DNA from: Clostridia bacterium
GTDB lineage: Bacteria; Bacillota; Clostridia; Oscillospirales; Acutalibacteraceae
Reading direction: 5' to 3'
Assembly: GCA_017548045.1 (NCBI GenBank)
Contig: JAFYNR010000030.1
Span: 62,001 to 126,000 of the forward strand
Length of the DNA stretch: 64,000 nucleotides
The position numbers were made by a program, and so were the translations under genes. Of the stretch, positions 54,950-62,197 are shown one piece after another. The notes under the pieces are model-generated. The model did no database searches. It was given only the letters and a program-made list of their open reading frames with translations, and was not told the DNA's origin. The stretch's first letter is position 1. Each line of letters starts with the position of its first letter.

Positions 54950-55702
54950 TTATTCCTTTTTATTTTCAATCATTTCATACAGACAGTTCAACGCATCGGA
55001 AAGACTCCCTAAAGAATCAATCAGACCTTCATTTACAGCCGCTTCGCCGCTTAATACGGTACCTACGTCCATAACAAGCTCACCCGTGGCAAGCATCATT
55101 TCGCGGAATCTGTCGGGTGATATATCCGAGTTATCCGAAACAAAGCGAACAATTCTTTCCTGCATCTGTTCAAAATAGGAAAGGGTCTGCGGAACACCGA
55201 GCACAAGACCGTTCATTCTGACGGGATGAATTGTCATTGTTGCCGAGGGCGTGATAAACGACTTATCGGTTGATACCGCAAGAGGTACGCCGATTGAATG
55301 GCCTCCGCCAAGCACAAGTGACACGGTGGGGGTCGTCATCCCCGAAACAAGCTCTGCTATTGCAAGACCTGCTTCAATATCACCGCCAACGGTGTTCAGA
55401 ATCATAATCAGACCGTCAACCTCATCGCTTTCTTCAATGGCAACAAGCTGTGGAATAACGTGTTCATACTTTGTTGTTTTGTTTTGTGCCGGCAAAATAT
55501 AGTGGCCTTCAATCTGACCGATAACCGTAAGACAATGTATAAGCTTATCGCCTTTTTTGACCGTTACGCTGCCCGACTCAACAATACTGCCGAGCGTCGA
55601 AGAATCATCTTCACTCACACCTTCTCCGCTGCTTAAATCGGGTGCCTGCCAAGGAGGAGATGGGAGAAAGAAATTGTTGCTTTTGTTCTTTTTTTTGCTC
55701 AT
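54950..55702 (-). CDS. tepA: ClpP-family serine protease, TepA-like
   Basis: 250-residue ClpP-fold protein. A Ser-rich N-terminal extension (about 1-60) is followed by the crotonase/ClpP core with MILNTVGGDIEAGLAIAE (about 101-118), catalytic Ser in GGGHSIGVPLA (about 133-143) and catalytic His in MTIHPVRM (about 160-167). In Bacillus, TepA/YmfB sits near ftsK and affects protein translocation and spore small-protein degradation. First gene of the run that continues through ftsK, ygiQ and the ComEC-like gene. Confidence 0.9.
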   Translation of the reverse strand: MSKKKNKSNNFFLPSPPWQAPDLSSGEGVSEDDSSTLGSIVESGSVTVKKGDKLIHCLTVIGQIEGHYILPAQNKTTKYEHVIPQLVAIEESDEVDGLIMILNTVGGDIEAGLAIAELVSGMTTPTVSLVLGGGHSIGVPLAVSTDKSFITPSATMTIHPVRMNGLVLGVPQTLSYFEQMQERIVRFVSDNSDISPDRFREMMLATGELVMDVGTVLSGEAAVNEGLIDSLGSLSDALNCLYEMIENKKE

Positions 55703-55783
55703 TAATCTGCATCCTTTCGAGAAATAAAACAGAAATATTATTCCTCAAAGCGCAGAAAATAACCACAGTTACACACGATAAAG

Positions 55784-55812
55784 ATTATACCATTATCCGT
55801 ACGTTTTTGCAA
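55784..55812 (-). promoter_or_regulatory. Promoter of the tepA-ftsK run
   Basis: Minus-strand TTGCAA (55807-55812), a 17-nt spacer and TATAAT (55784-55789), about 80 nt before tepA. Confidence 0.75.
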
Positions 55813-55896
55813 TAAAAAACTCAATATTTTGTTGTAAAATATAAATTATTTATGGTATTTTGTATTTAGTATTACATTATATTAACATCTGACAAT

Positions 55897-55931
55897 GAAA
55901 AACCGCCGGAACAAGCATCTGCTCCGACGGT
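55897..55931 (-). terminator. Intrinsic terminator after fhs
   Basis: Stem ACCGTCGGA/TCCGGCGGT with one G-U pair and an extended AGCA/TGTT part (55902-55931), then TTTTTC on the minus strand, 14 nt after the fhs stop. Confidence 0.85.
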
Positions 55932-55945
55932 AAATTTTTTGAAAA

Positions 55946-57613
55946 TCAGAAAAGTCCGTTGATTTTTCCGTTTTCATCTACATCAATTTTTTCTGCGGCA
56001 GGTATCTTGGGAAGACCGGGCATAGTCATAATGTCGCCCGTAAGAACAACAATGAAGCCTGCGCCTGCCGATATCTTTACATTTTTGATTGTAACGATAA
56101 AGCCTTCGGGTGCACCGAGCTTTGCAGGGTCATCAGAAAAGCTGTACTGAGTTTTCGCCATACAAACGGGAAGGTTGGCATAGCCCATAGCCTCAATGGC
56201 AGCTATCTGCTTCTTTGCAGCAGGAAGAACGCTGATTCCGTCGCCGCCGTAAACCTTCTTGACTACCGCTTCAATCTTGCTTTCGATTGAACCGTCAAGT
56301 TCATATGAGAATGTGAAATCGTTGGGCTGTTCACAAAGTCTTACAACCTCTTCTGCAAGTTCAACACCGCCGTTGCCGCCCTCAGCCCATACGTTTGAAA
56401 GAACAACATTCACGCCGAGTGCTTTACACTTTTCGATTATGAGATTAACTTCCGCATCCGTATCTGTGGGGAAACGGTTAACCGCAACAACCGAAGGAAG
56501 CTTATAAACGTTCTTGATGTTTGAAACGTGTCTGAGAAGATTGGGAATACCCTTTTCAAGTGCATCAAGATTTTCGCCTGCAAGCTCCGTTTTGGGAACT
56601 CCGCCGTGCATTTTAAGTGCTCTGATTGTTGCAACCACAACAACCGCAGAAGGGGTAAGCCCTGCATATCTGCACTTGATGTCAAGGAATTTTTCCGCAC
56701 CGAGATCCGCACCGAAGCCGGCTTCGGTAATTGCATAATCACCAAGCTTCAATGCAAGTTTTGTTGCCATAACAGAGTTACATCCGTGAGCAATATTGGC
56801 AAAAGGTCCGCCGTGAACAAGCGCAGGCGTGCCTTCAAGAGTCTGAACAAGATTGGGCTTGAGAGCATCCTTAAGAAGTGCAGTCATAGCACCCGCCGCC
56901 TTAAGCTGACCGGCAGTAACAGGCTTTTCATCATAAGTGTAACCAACAATTATCCTTGAAAGCCTTTCTTTAAGATCTGTAATTGAAGTTGCAAGGCAAA
57001 GAACAGCCATAATTTCTGATGCAACCGTAATATCGTAACCGTCTTCTCTGGGAACGCCGTTAACTCTGCCACCGAGACCGTCAGTAACAAACCGAAGCTG
57101 TCTGTCATTCATATCAACACAGCGCTTCCAGGTGATTCTTCTGGGGTCAATATTGAGGGAGTTACCCTGATATATGTGATTATCGAGCATAGCCGCAAGC
57201 AGATTATTTGCCGCACCTATTGCGTGGAAGTCACCTGTGAAATGAAGGTTTATGTCTTCCATAGGAACAACCTGAGCGTATCCGCCGCCTGCCGCACCGC
57301 CCTTGACACCGAAAACAGGACCGAGAGAGGGCTCTCTGAGCGCAACCATAACATTTTTTCCGATTTTTTTCATACCGTCGGCAAGGCCGATGGTTGTTGT
57401 TGTTTTACCTTCGCCTGCAGGTGTGGGGGTAATAGCGGTAACAAGGATAAGCTTGCCGTTTTCCTTCTCGGTTTTATTGAGTATTGAAAGGTCAACCTTC
57501 GCCTTGTAGTTACCGTACTGTTCGAGATACTTTCTGTCAATTCCCGCAACATCAGCTATATCGGTTATGGGCTTCATTTCAACAGACTGAGCTATTTCAA
57601 TATCTGTCATCAT
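55946..57613 (-). CDS. fhs: Formate--tetrahydrofolate ligase
   Basis: ATP-driven synthesis of 10-formyl-THF from formate and THF, the one-carbon donor for purines. 555 residues, the usual length: [14 protein letters not shown] phosphate loop (about 65-78), [21 protein letters not shown] stretch (about 94-114; split signature), and [23 protein letters not shown] further on. The start is ATG 57613 (MMTDIEIAQ), after AAAGGA; the frame is open further upstream but without support. The same cofactor is used by the AICAR transformylase at 24007, whose operon senses its shortage through ZTP. Confidence 0.96.
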   Translation of the reverse strand: MMTDIEIAQSVEMKPITDIADVAGIDRKYLEQYGNYKAKVDLSILNKTEKENGKLILVTAITPTPAGEGKTTTTIGLADGMKKIGKNVMVALREPSLGPVFGVKGGAAGGGYAQVVPMEDINLHFTGDFHAIGAANNLLAAMLDNHIYQGNSLNIDPRRITWKRCVDMNDRQLRFVTDGLGGRVNGVPREDGYDITVASEIMAVLCLATSITDLKERLSRIIVGYTYDEKPVTAGQLKAAGAMTALLKDALKPNLVQTLEGTPALVHGGPFANIAHGCNSVMATKLALKLGDYAITEAGFGADLGAEKFLDIKCRYAGLTPSAVVVVATIRALKMHGGVPKTELAGENLDALEKGIPNLLRHVSNIKNVYKLPSVVAVNRFPTDTDAEVNLIIEKCKALGVNVVLSNVWAEGGNGGVELAEEVVRLCEQPNDFTFSYELDGSIESKIEAVVKKVYGGDGISVLPAAKKQIAAIEAMGYANLPVCMAKTQYSFSDDPAKLGAPEGFIVTIKNVKISAGAGFIVVLTGDIMTMPGLPKIPAAEKIDVDENGKINGLF

Positions 57614-57652
57614 AGTTTTCAGCATCCTTTCGCTTACAATTCTTTGACATAT

Positions 57653-57681
57653 ATTTTGCAACAATTTTAATTATTTGTCAA
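57653..57681 (-). promoter_or_regulatory. Probable promoter of fhs
   Basis: Minus-strand perfect TTGACA (57676-57681), a 17-nt spacer and CAAAAT (57653-57658), 40 nt before the fhs start. Confidence 0.6.
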
Positions 57682-57767
57682 TATATACAATAATAATTTC
57701 AGTCTTGCTCCAAGTATATCCTTCCGAGAAAATTTGTGCAAACGTATGCATTTGTCTGAAAAATGTG

Positions 57768-57796
57768 TTGTTTTAGATAAAACGATGTGCTATAAT
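57768..57796 (+). promoter_or_regulatory. Promoter of the GlpA-like/GlpB-like/DUF1667 operon
   Basis: TTGTTT (57768-57773), a 17-nt spacer and TATAAT (57791-57796), 37 nt before the first start codon. Confidence 0.7.
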
Positions 57797-57832
57797 GTTA
57801 TGCAGATCATATATGTGACGGAGGTCTTGTCA

Positions 57833-59263
57833 ATGAATTACGATGTTGCCGTAATCGGTGCAGGTGTAATCGGTTCACTTATTGCCCGCGAACTCAGCCG
57901 TTATAACCTGAAAATTGCTTTGGTTGAAAAGTGCAATGACATGGCAATGGGTACATCAAAAGCCAACAGCGCAATCGTACACGCAGGCTTTGATGCCAAG
58001 CCCGGTTCAATGAAAGCAAAGTTCAATGTTGAAGGCACGGCGCTTATGCCCGAATTATGCAAAACTCTCGGTGTACCGTTTAAGCCTGTAGGTTCCCTTG
58101 TAGTTGCCTTTTCCGACGAGGAAGTTGAAACTCTGAAATCTCTCCTTGAAAGAGGTAATGAAAACGGTGTTCCCTGTCTTGAAATTTACGGAAAAGAGAA
58201 GCTTAAAGAAGCCGAACCCTATATCAGCGACGAGGCAAAAGCGGCGCTCTGGGCACCTACCGCAGGTATTGTATGCCCTTATGAACTCACAATAGCGGCG
58301 GCTGAAAATGCAGTTGTAAACGGAACCGACTTCATCCGAAATTTTGAAGTTAAAAAGATTGACTTTAACGGCGGTATTTTCACTGTATCAAACGGTGAAA
58401 AAGAAATAACCGCAAAATACGTTATCAATGCCGCAGGTGTTTTCTGCGATGAAACAGCGGCACTTATCGGTGACACGTCAATTCATACAACACCCCGTAA
58501 AGGCGAATATATGCTTTGTGACAAATCGGTGGGTCACCTTGCAAATCACACCATTTTCCAGTGTCCTTCAAAAATGGGTAAAGGTATTCTTGTTACACCT
58601 ACCGTTGACGGCAACCTTCTTCTCGGACCCAGTGCAATAGACATTGACGATAAAGAAGACGTTACCACTCAGGCAGATACTCTGTCAGACGTTCTTGAAG
58701 CCGCAAAAAAATCTGTTCCCTGCCTTACAACGAGAGAAGTAATCACCTCTTTTGCAGGTCTGAGAGCACACTGCGACAAAAACGATTTTATAATTGAACC
58801 CAGCAAGGTAAACGCTCAGTTTATCAACGTTGCAGGCATTGAATCCCCCGGTCTTTCGTCGGCTCCCGCAATTGCAGTTTACGTAAAGGATATGCTGCTT
58901 GAAGCTCTTGATGCTGACGAAAAATCTGACTTTAACCCCGTCAGAGAAGAACCCGTCAGATTCAGACATATGACCAACGAAGAACGCAAGGCACTTATTG
59001 ATAAAAACCCTGCGTACGGAAGAATTATATGCCGCTGTGAAACAATCACCGAGGGTGAAATTCTTGATGCAATCAACGCACCTGCAGGTGCCCGTGACGT
59101 TGACGGTGTCAAGAGAAGAACAAGAGCAGGTATGGGCCGCTGTCAGGGCGGATTCTGCGGCTCGAAGGTAGTTGAACTTCTTGCCCGTGAACTGGGTGTT
59201 GAAATCAACGAAATTACAAAATTCGGCGGAAATTCTAAAATACTTTATGAAAGAACAAAGTGA
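57833..59263 (+). CDS. GlpA-like FAD-dependent oxidoreductase with BFD-like Fe-S domain
   Basis: 476 residues: an N-terminal DAO-fold FAD domain (VIGAGVIGSLIARELS, about 6-21; ANSAIVHAGFD, about 43-53) as in glycerol 3-phosphate dehydrogenases, and a C-terminal BFD-like [2Fe-2S] domain. That domain has ICRCET (about 398-403) and GRCQGGFC near 433-440. Probably the catalytic subunit of an anaerobic glycerol 3-phosphate (or related 2-hydroxyacid) dehydrogenase with the two genes after it. ATG 57833 is chosen from GGAGG and family alignment; the frame is open 33 codons upstream, across the promoter. Confidence 0.87.
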   Translation: MNYDVAVIGAGVIGSLIARELSRYNLKIALVEKCNDMAMGTSKANSAIVHAGFDAKPGSMKAKFNVEGTALMPELCKTLGVPFKPVGSLVVAFSDEEVETLKSLLERGNENGVPCLEIYGKEKLKEAEPYISDEAKAALWAPTAGIVCPYELTIAAAENAVVNGTDFIRNFEVKKIDFNGGIFTVSNGEKEITAKYVINAAGVFCDETAALIGDTSIHTTPRKGEYMLCDKSVGHLANHTIFQCPSKMGKGILVTPTVDGNLLLGPSAIDIDDKEDVTTQADTLSDVLEAAKKSVPCLTTREVITSFAGLRAHCDKNDFIIEPSKVNAQFINVAGIESPGLSSAPAIAVYVKDMLLEALDADEKSDFNPVREEPVRFRHMTNEERKALIDKNPAYGRIICRCETITEGEILDAINAPAGARDVDGVKRRTRAGMGRCQGGFCGSKVVELLARELGVEINEITKFGGNSKILYERTK

Positions 59264-59273
59264 GGCGGAGATT

Positions 59274-60527
59274 ATGCTTAATTATGATATAGTTGTCATC
59301 GGCGGCGGTCCCGCCGGTATGGCTGCGGCACTCAAAGCCAGAGAATGCGGTGTTGAAAGCATTCTCATTCTTGAAAGAGCCGAAACTCTTGGCGGAATTC
59401 TTGAACAGTGTATACACACAGGTTTCGGTCTTCACTACTTCGGAGAAGAGCTTTCGGGGCCTGAATATGCGGACAGATTCATCCGACTTGTTGATGAGCA
59501 GAAAATCGAATACAAAACCGATACAATGGCACTTGAAATAACCGAAAACAATGTTGTTTATGCCGTTAACAAAAAAGACGGTCTGCTCGAAATTCAGGCA
59601 AAGGCGATTATCCTTGCAATGGGCTGCCGTGAAAGACCCAGAGGCGCACTCAACATTGCCGGCTCAAGAGCATCGGGTGTTATGAGCGCAGGCACCGCAC
59701 AGAAATATGTGAATATAGACGGCTATATGCCCGGCAAAAAGGTCGTTATTCTCGGTTCGGGTGATATCGGTCTTATTATGGCACGCCGTATGACGCTTGA
59801 AGGTGCCGAGGTTAAGTGCGTATGCGAACTTATGCCCTATTCAAGCGGTCTTACAAGAAATATAGTTCAGTGCCTTGATGACTTCAACATTCCCCTGCAC
59901 CTCAGCTGTACCGTTGTAGGCATACACGGTAAGGACAGGGTTGAAGGTGTTACCATTGCAAAGGTAGACGAAAACCGTAAACCTATTCCCGGCACGGAAG
60001 AATATATTGAATGTGATACTCTTCTTCTCTCCGTAGGACTTATTCCTGAAAACGAGCTTACAAGAGCCGTAGGAATAAATCTTGACCCCGTCACAAGCGG
60101 TGCCATAGTTGATGAATACAGAGAAACAAGCCGTAAGGGTGTGTTTGCCTGCGGTAACGTGCTTCACGTTCACGATCTTGTTGACTACGTTACTCTTGAA
60201 AGCCAGACTGCAGGTGAAGGCGCTGCAAGATATGTTCTCGGCAAAACAGATACTGCGGAATATATTACAACAAAAGGCGTAAACGGTGTAAGATACATTG
60301 TTCCTCAGAAGGTTAACATAAAGAATGACGGCGACGTGAAGCTTTACTTCAGAGTCGGTCAGGTTTATAAGAACGCCAAGACTGTTGTAAAATATAACGG
60401 CGAAGAGATCATCAGCAAAAAAAGACCCAGACTTGCACCGGGTGAAATGGAAAACGTCATCATCAAAAATGATATGCTTAAAAATTTTGCTGAGGGCGGC
60501 ACAATCGAAATTTCGGTGGAGGTGTGA
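59274..60527 (+). CDS. FAD/NAD-dependent oxidoreductase, GlpB-like partner
   Basis: 417-residue pyridine nucleotide-disulfide reductase-like flavoprotein. FAD motif VIGGGPAGMAAALKA (about 8-22), a Cys-containing ILEQCIHTGFG block (about 45-55), central NAD-binding VILGSGDIGLIMARRM (about 163-178) and C-terminal FACGNVLHVHDLVDYV (about 292-307). Its place between a GlpA-like gene and a DUF1667 gene, 10 and 3 bases apart, indicates a three-part complex. GGCGGAG precedes the ATG 59274. Confidence 0.87.
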   Translation: MLNYDIVVIGGGPAGMAAALKARECGVESILILERAETLGGILEQCIHTGFGLHYFGEELSGPEYADRFIRLVDEQKIEYKTDTMALEITENNVVYAVNKKDGLLEIQAKAIILAMGCRERPRGALNIAGSRASGVMSAGTAQKYVNIDGYMPGKKVVILGSGDIGLIMARRMTLEGAEVKCVCELMPYSSGLTRNIVQCLDDFNIPLHLSCTVVGIHGKDRVEGVTIAKVDENRKPIPGTEEYIECDTLLLSVGLIPENELTRAVGINLDPVTSGAIVDEYRETSRKGVFACGNVLHVHDLVDYVTLESQTAGEGAARYVLGKTDTAEYITTKGVNGVRYIVPQKVNIKNDGDVKLYFRVGQVYKNAKTVVKYNGEEIISKKRPRLAPGEMENVIIKNDMLKNFAEGGTIEISVEV

Positions 60528-60530
60528 TTT

Positions 60531-60896
60531 ATGCAGAAAAATATTATTTGTGTAGCATGCCCTATGGGATGCGGCGTTACCGTTGATATTGCCGATAACG
60601 GCGAAATACTTTCCGTTACTGGCAACACCTGCAAACGCGGCGATACTTACGCAAGAGCGGAATGCACCCACCCCGTCAGAAGCCTTGCAACAACGGTCAA
60701 AATCAACGGCGGCATCTATAACGTTGTGCCCTGCAAATCCGCAGGCTCACTTCCTAAGGAAAAAATTGCGGAATGTATGAAAGTAATCAACAGTGTTCAG
60801 ATTGACGCACCCGTAAAGCTGGGAGATGTTCTTGTTGAGAATATTCTCGATACAGGCATTAACATTGTGGCAACCAACCACTGTCCCGCAAAATAA
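60531..60896 (+). CDS. DUF1667 small Fe-S-like protein
   Basis: 121 residues with four Cys in C-x2-C-x3-C-x19-C spacing (7, 10, 14, 34: CVACPMGC and TCKRG), plus Cys45 and Cys68. The pattern mimics the N-terminal 4Fe-4S domain of molybdopterin oxidoreductases, but nothing else of those enzymes is present. DUF1667 proteins accompany GlpA/GlpB-like flavoproteins in many anaerobes and could carry electrons to or from them; this is inference. GGAGGTG precedes the ATG. Confidence 0.88.
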   Translation: MQKNIICVACPMGCGVTVDIADNGEILSVTGNTCKRGDTYARAECTHPVRSLATTVKINGGIYNVVPCKSAGSLPKEKIAECMKVINSVQIDAPVKLGDVLVENILDTGINIVATNHCPAK

Positions 60897-60902
60897 CTTT
60901 TC

Positions 60903-60930
60903 AAGCGGAGCTTCCACGCTCCGCTTTTTG
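60903..60930 (+). terminator. Intrinsic terminator after the DUF1667 gene
   Basis: Nine-bp perfect stem (60903-60911 with 60918-60926), 6-nt loop and a T run, seven bases after the stop. Confidence 0.9.
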
Positions 60931-60984
60931 TTATTTAGAATAAAACTATGATTATTTTTCGCCAATAATTTTACAAGTTATATA

Positions 60985-61013
60985 TTGATTTATTTTCAGG
61001 AATATTGTAGAAT
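60985..61013 (+). promoter_or_regulatory. Promoter of argF-carB leader
   Basis: TTGATT (60985-60990), a 17-nt spacer and TAGAAT (61008-61013). The start site would be near 61020, giving a leader of about 250 nt before argF. Confidence 0.7.
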
Positions 61014-61046
61014 ACTAAAAAATCGGATTACACGGAGGCAACTGCG

Positions 61047-61154
61047 TTGATTAAATGCGCTGACAAGGTAAATACTTGTATCTGCTGCGGACAGACCGCT
61101 GCGGATGTTGCATTCGTTTTTTATTTTTACACTTCTTACCGCCGTCATTTTTGA
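61047..61154 (+). CDS. Possible 35-residue leader peptide upstream of argF
   Basis: TTG start eight bases after GGAGG. The peptide contains four Cys (positions 4, 11, 13, 14) and ends FYTSYRRHF. Its two consecutive Arg codons (CGC CGT, 61140-61145) form part of the second terminator stem, and its stop lies in that loop. A ribosome held at those codons would prevent the stem, the layout of an arginine attenuator. It could also be a chance frame; only sequence position supports it. Confidence 0.4.
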   Translation: MIKCADKVNTCICCGQTAADVAFVFYFYTSYRRHF

Positions 61155-61171
61155 TTGGCGGTTTTTTTTAT
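61138..61171 (+). terminator. Leader terminator upstream of argF
   Basis: Stem ACCGCC/GGCGGT (61138-61143 with 61157-61162) with an inner TCA/TGA pairing, followed by TTTTTTTT. About 100 nt before the argF start. Confidence 0.75.
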
Positions 61172-61269
61172 GATTTTTTTCAAAAAGCCCTTTTAAAATG
61201 TAAAAATATATGTTATAATGTACTGAAATGTAATTTTATTCGTTAATAATTGTTTTTCCGGAGGTATAT

Positions 61270-62175
61270 ATGGAGCATTTACTCAAACTTATGGATTTGA
61301 GCACCAACGAAATCAACGAGATTCTCAATCTTGCCGATCAGCTCAAATACGAAAAAAGAAATGGAATCGAACATCATCACCTCAAAGGTAAGACTCTCGG
61401 TATGATTTTCGCCAAATCATCAACAAGAACAAGAGTTTCCTTCGAGGTAGGTATGTATGACCTTGGCGGTATGGCACTCTTCCTCAGCTCGCACGATATT
61501 CAGCTTGGCAGAGGCGAGCCCGTAAACGATACCGCAAGAGTTCTTTCCGGTTATCTTGACGGAATCATGATAAGAACTTTCGACCAGAGTGACGTTGAAA
61601 CTCTTGCCGAATACGGTTCAATTCCCATTATTAACGGCCTTACAGACTACTGCCATCCTTGCCAGGTTCTTGCAGACCTTATGACAATCCGTGAATTCAA
61701 GGGCAGTATCAAGGGTAACAAGCTTTGCTACATCGGCGACGGTAACAATATGGCAAATTCACTTATTGTCGGCGGTATCAAAATGGGTATGTCGGTAAGC
61801 ATCGGATGCCCCGACGGATACAAGCCCGATGCAGAGATTATGAAGTGGGCAAGCGAAAACGGCGATTTTGTTTGCACTCCCGATGTTCTTGAAGCCGCAA
61901 AGGATGCAGACGTTCTCTATACCGACGTATGGGCATCAATGGGTCAGGAAAGCGAAGCGGAAGAAAGAAAGAAAATTTTCACGGGATATCAGATTAACGA
62001 CAGCGTTATGGCCGTTGCCAAGCCCGATGCAATGGTTCTTCACTGCCTGCCCGCCCATCGTGAAGAAGAAATCACCAACAAAGTATTCGAAGCGCACGCT
62101 AAAGAAATTTTTGAGGAAGCCGAAAACAGACTCCACGCTCAGAAGGCAGTTCTCGTTAAACTTTTGAAAGACTAA
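61270..62175 (+). CDS. argF: Ornithine carbamoyltransferase
   Basis: Joins carbamoyl phosphate and ornithine to citrulline in arginine synthesis. 301 residues: carbamoyl phosphate site SSTRTRVSFE (about 50-59), DYCHPCQVLADL (about 125-136) and the ornithine-side HCLPAHREEEI (about 258-268). GGAGG precedes the ATG. Followed by carB after 22 nt, which supplies its carbamoyl phosphate. Confidence 0.95.
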   Translation: MEHLLKLMDLSTNEINEILNLADQLKYEKRNGIEHHHLKGKTLGMIFAKSSTRTRVSFEVGMYDLGGMALFLSSHDIQLGRGEPVNDTARVLSGYLDGIMIRTFDQSDVETLAEYGSIPIINGLTDYCHPCQVLADLMTIREFKGSIKGNKLCYIGDGNNMANSLIVGGIKMGMSVSIGCPDGYKPDAEIMKWASENGDFVCTPDVLEAAKDADVLYTDVWASMGQESEAEERKKIFTGYQINDSVMAVAKPDAMVLHCLPAHREEEITNKVFEAHAKEIFEEAENRLHAQKAVLVKLLKD

Positions 62176-62197
62176 TCATACCGAAGGGGGTTAAAAT

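Larger units (their letters stand above)
61020..61269 (+). promoter_or_regulatory. Structured leader of argF-carB, probable attenuator
   Basis: The 373-base gap 60897-61269 contains a terminator, a promoter and this leader. The leader holds a short reading frame with a good ribosome site (61047-61154), a small hairpin CGGATG/CATTCG at 61102-61116 followed by TTTTTTATTTTT, and a second hairpin ACCGCC/GGCGGT at 61138-61162 followed by eight T. Both look able to end transcription before argF, so expression probably depends on antitermination. The signal sensed is unknown. Confidence 0.6.

Noticed and set aside
57734-57832. 33-codon upstream extension of the GlpA-like gene
   Set aside because: It would include the -10 box; the conserved FAD motif needs the ATG at 57833 with GGAGG upstream.
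59841-60671. 276-residue open frame on the minus strand, opposite the GlpB-like gene
   Set aside because: Shadow of a conserved flavoprotein gene; no ribosome site and no domain.
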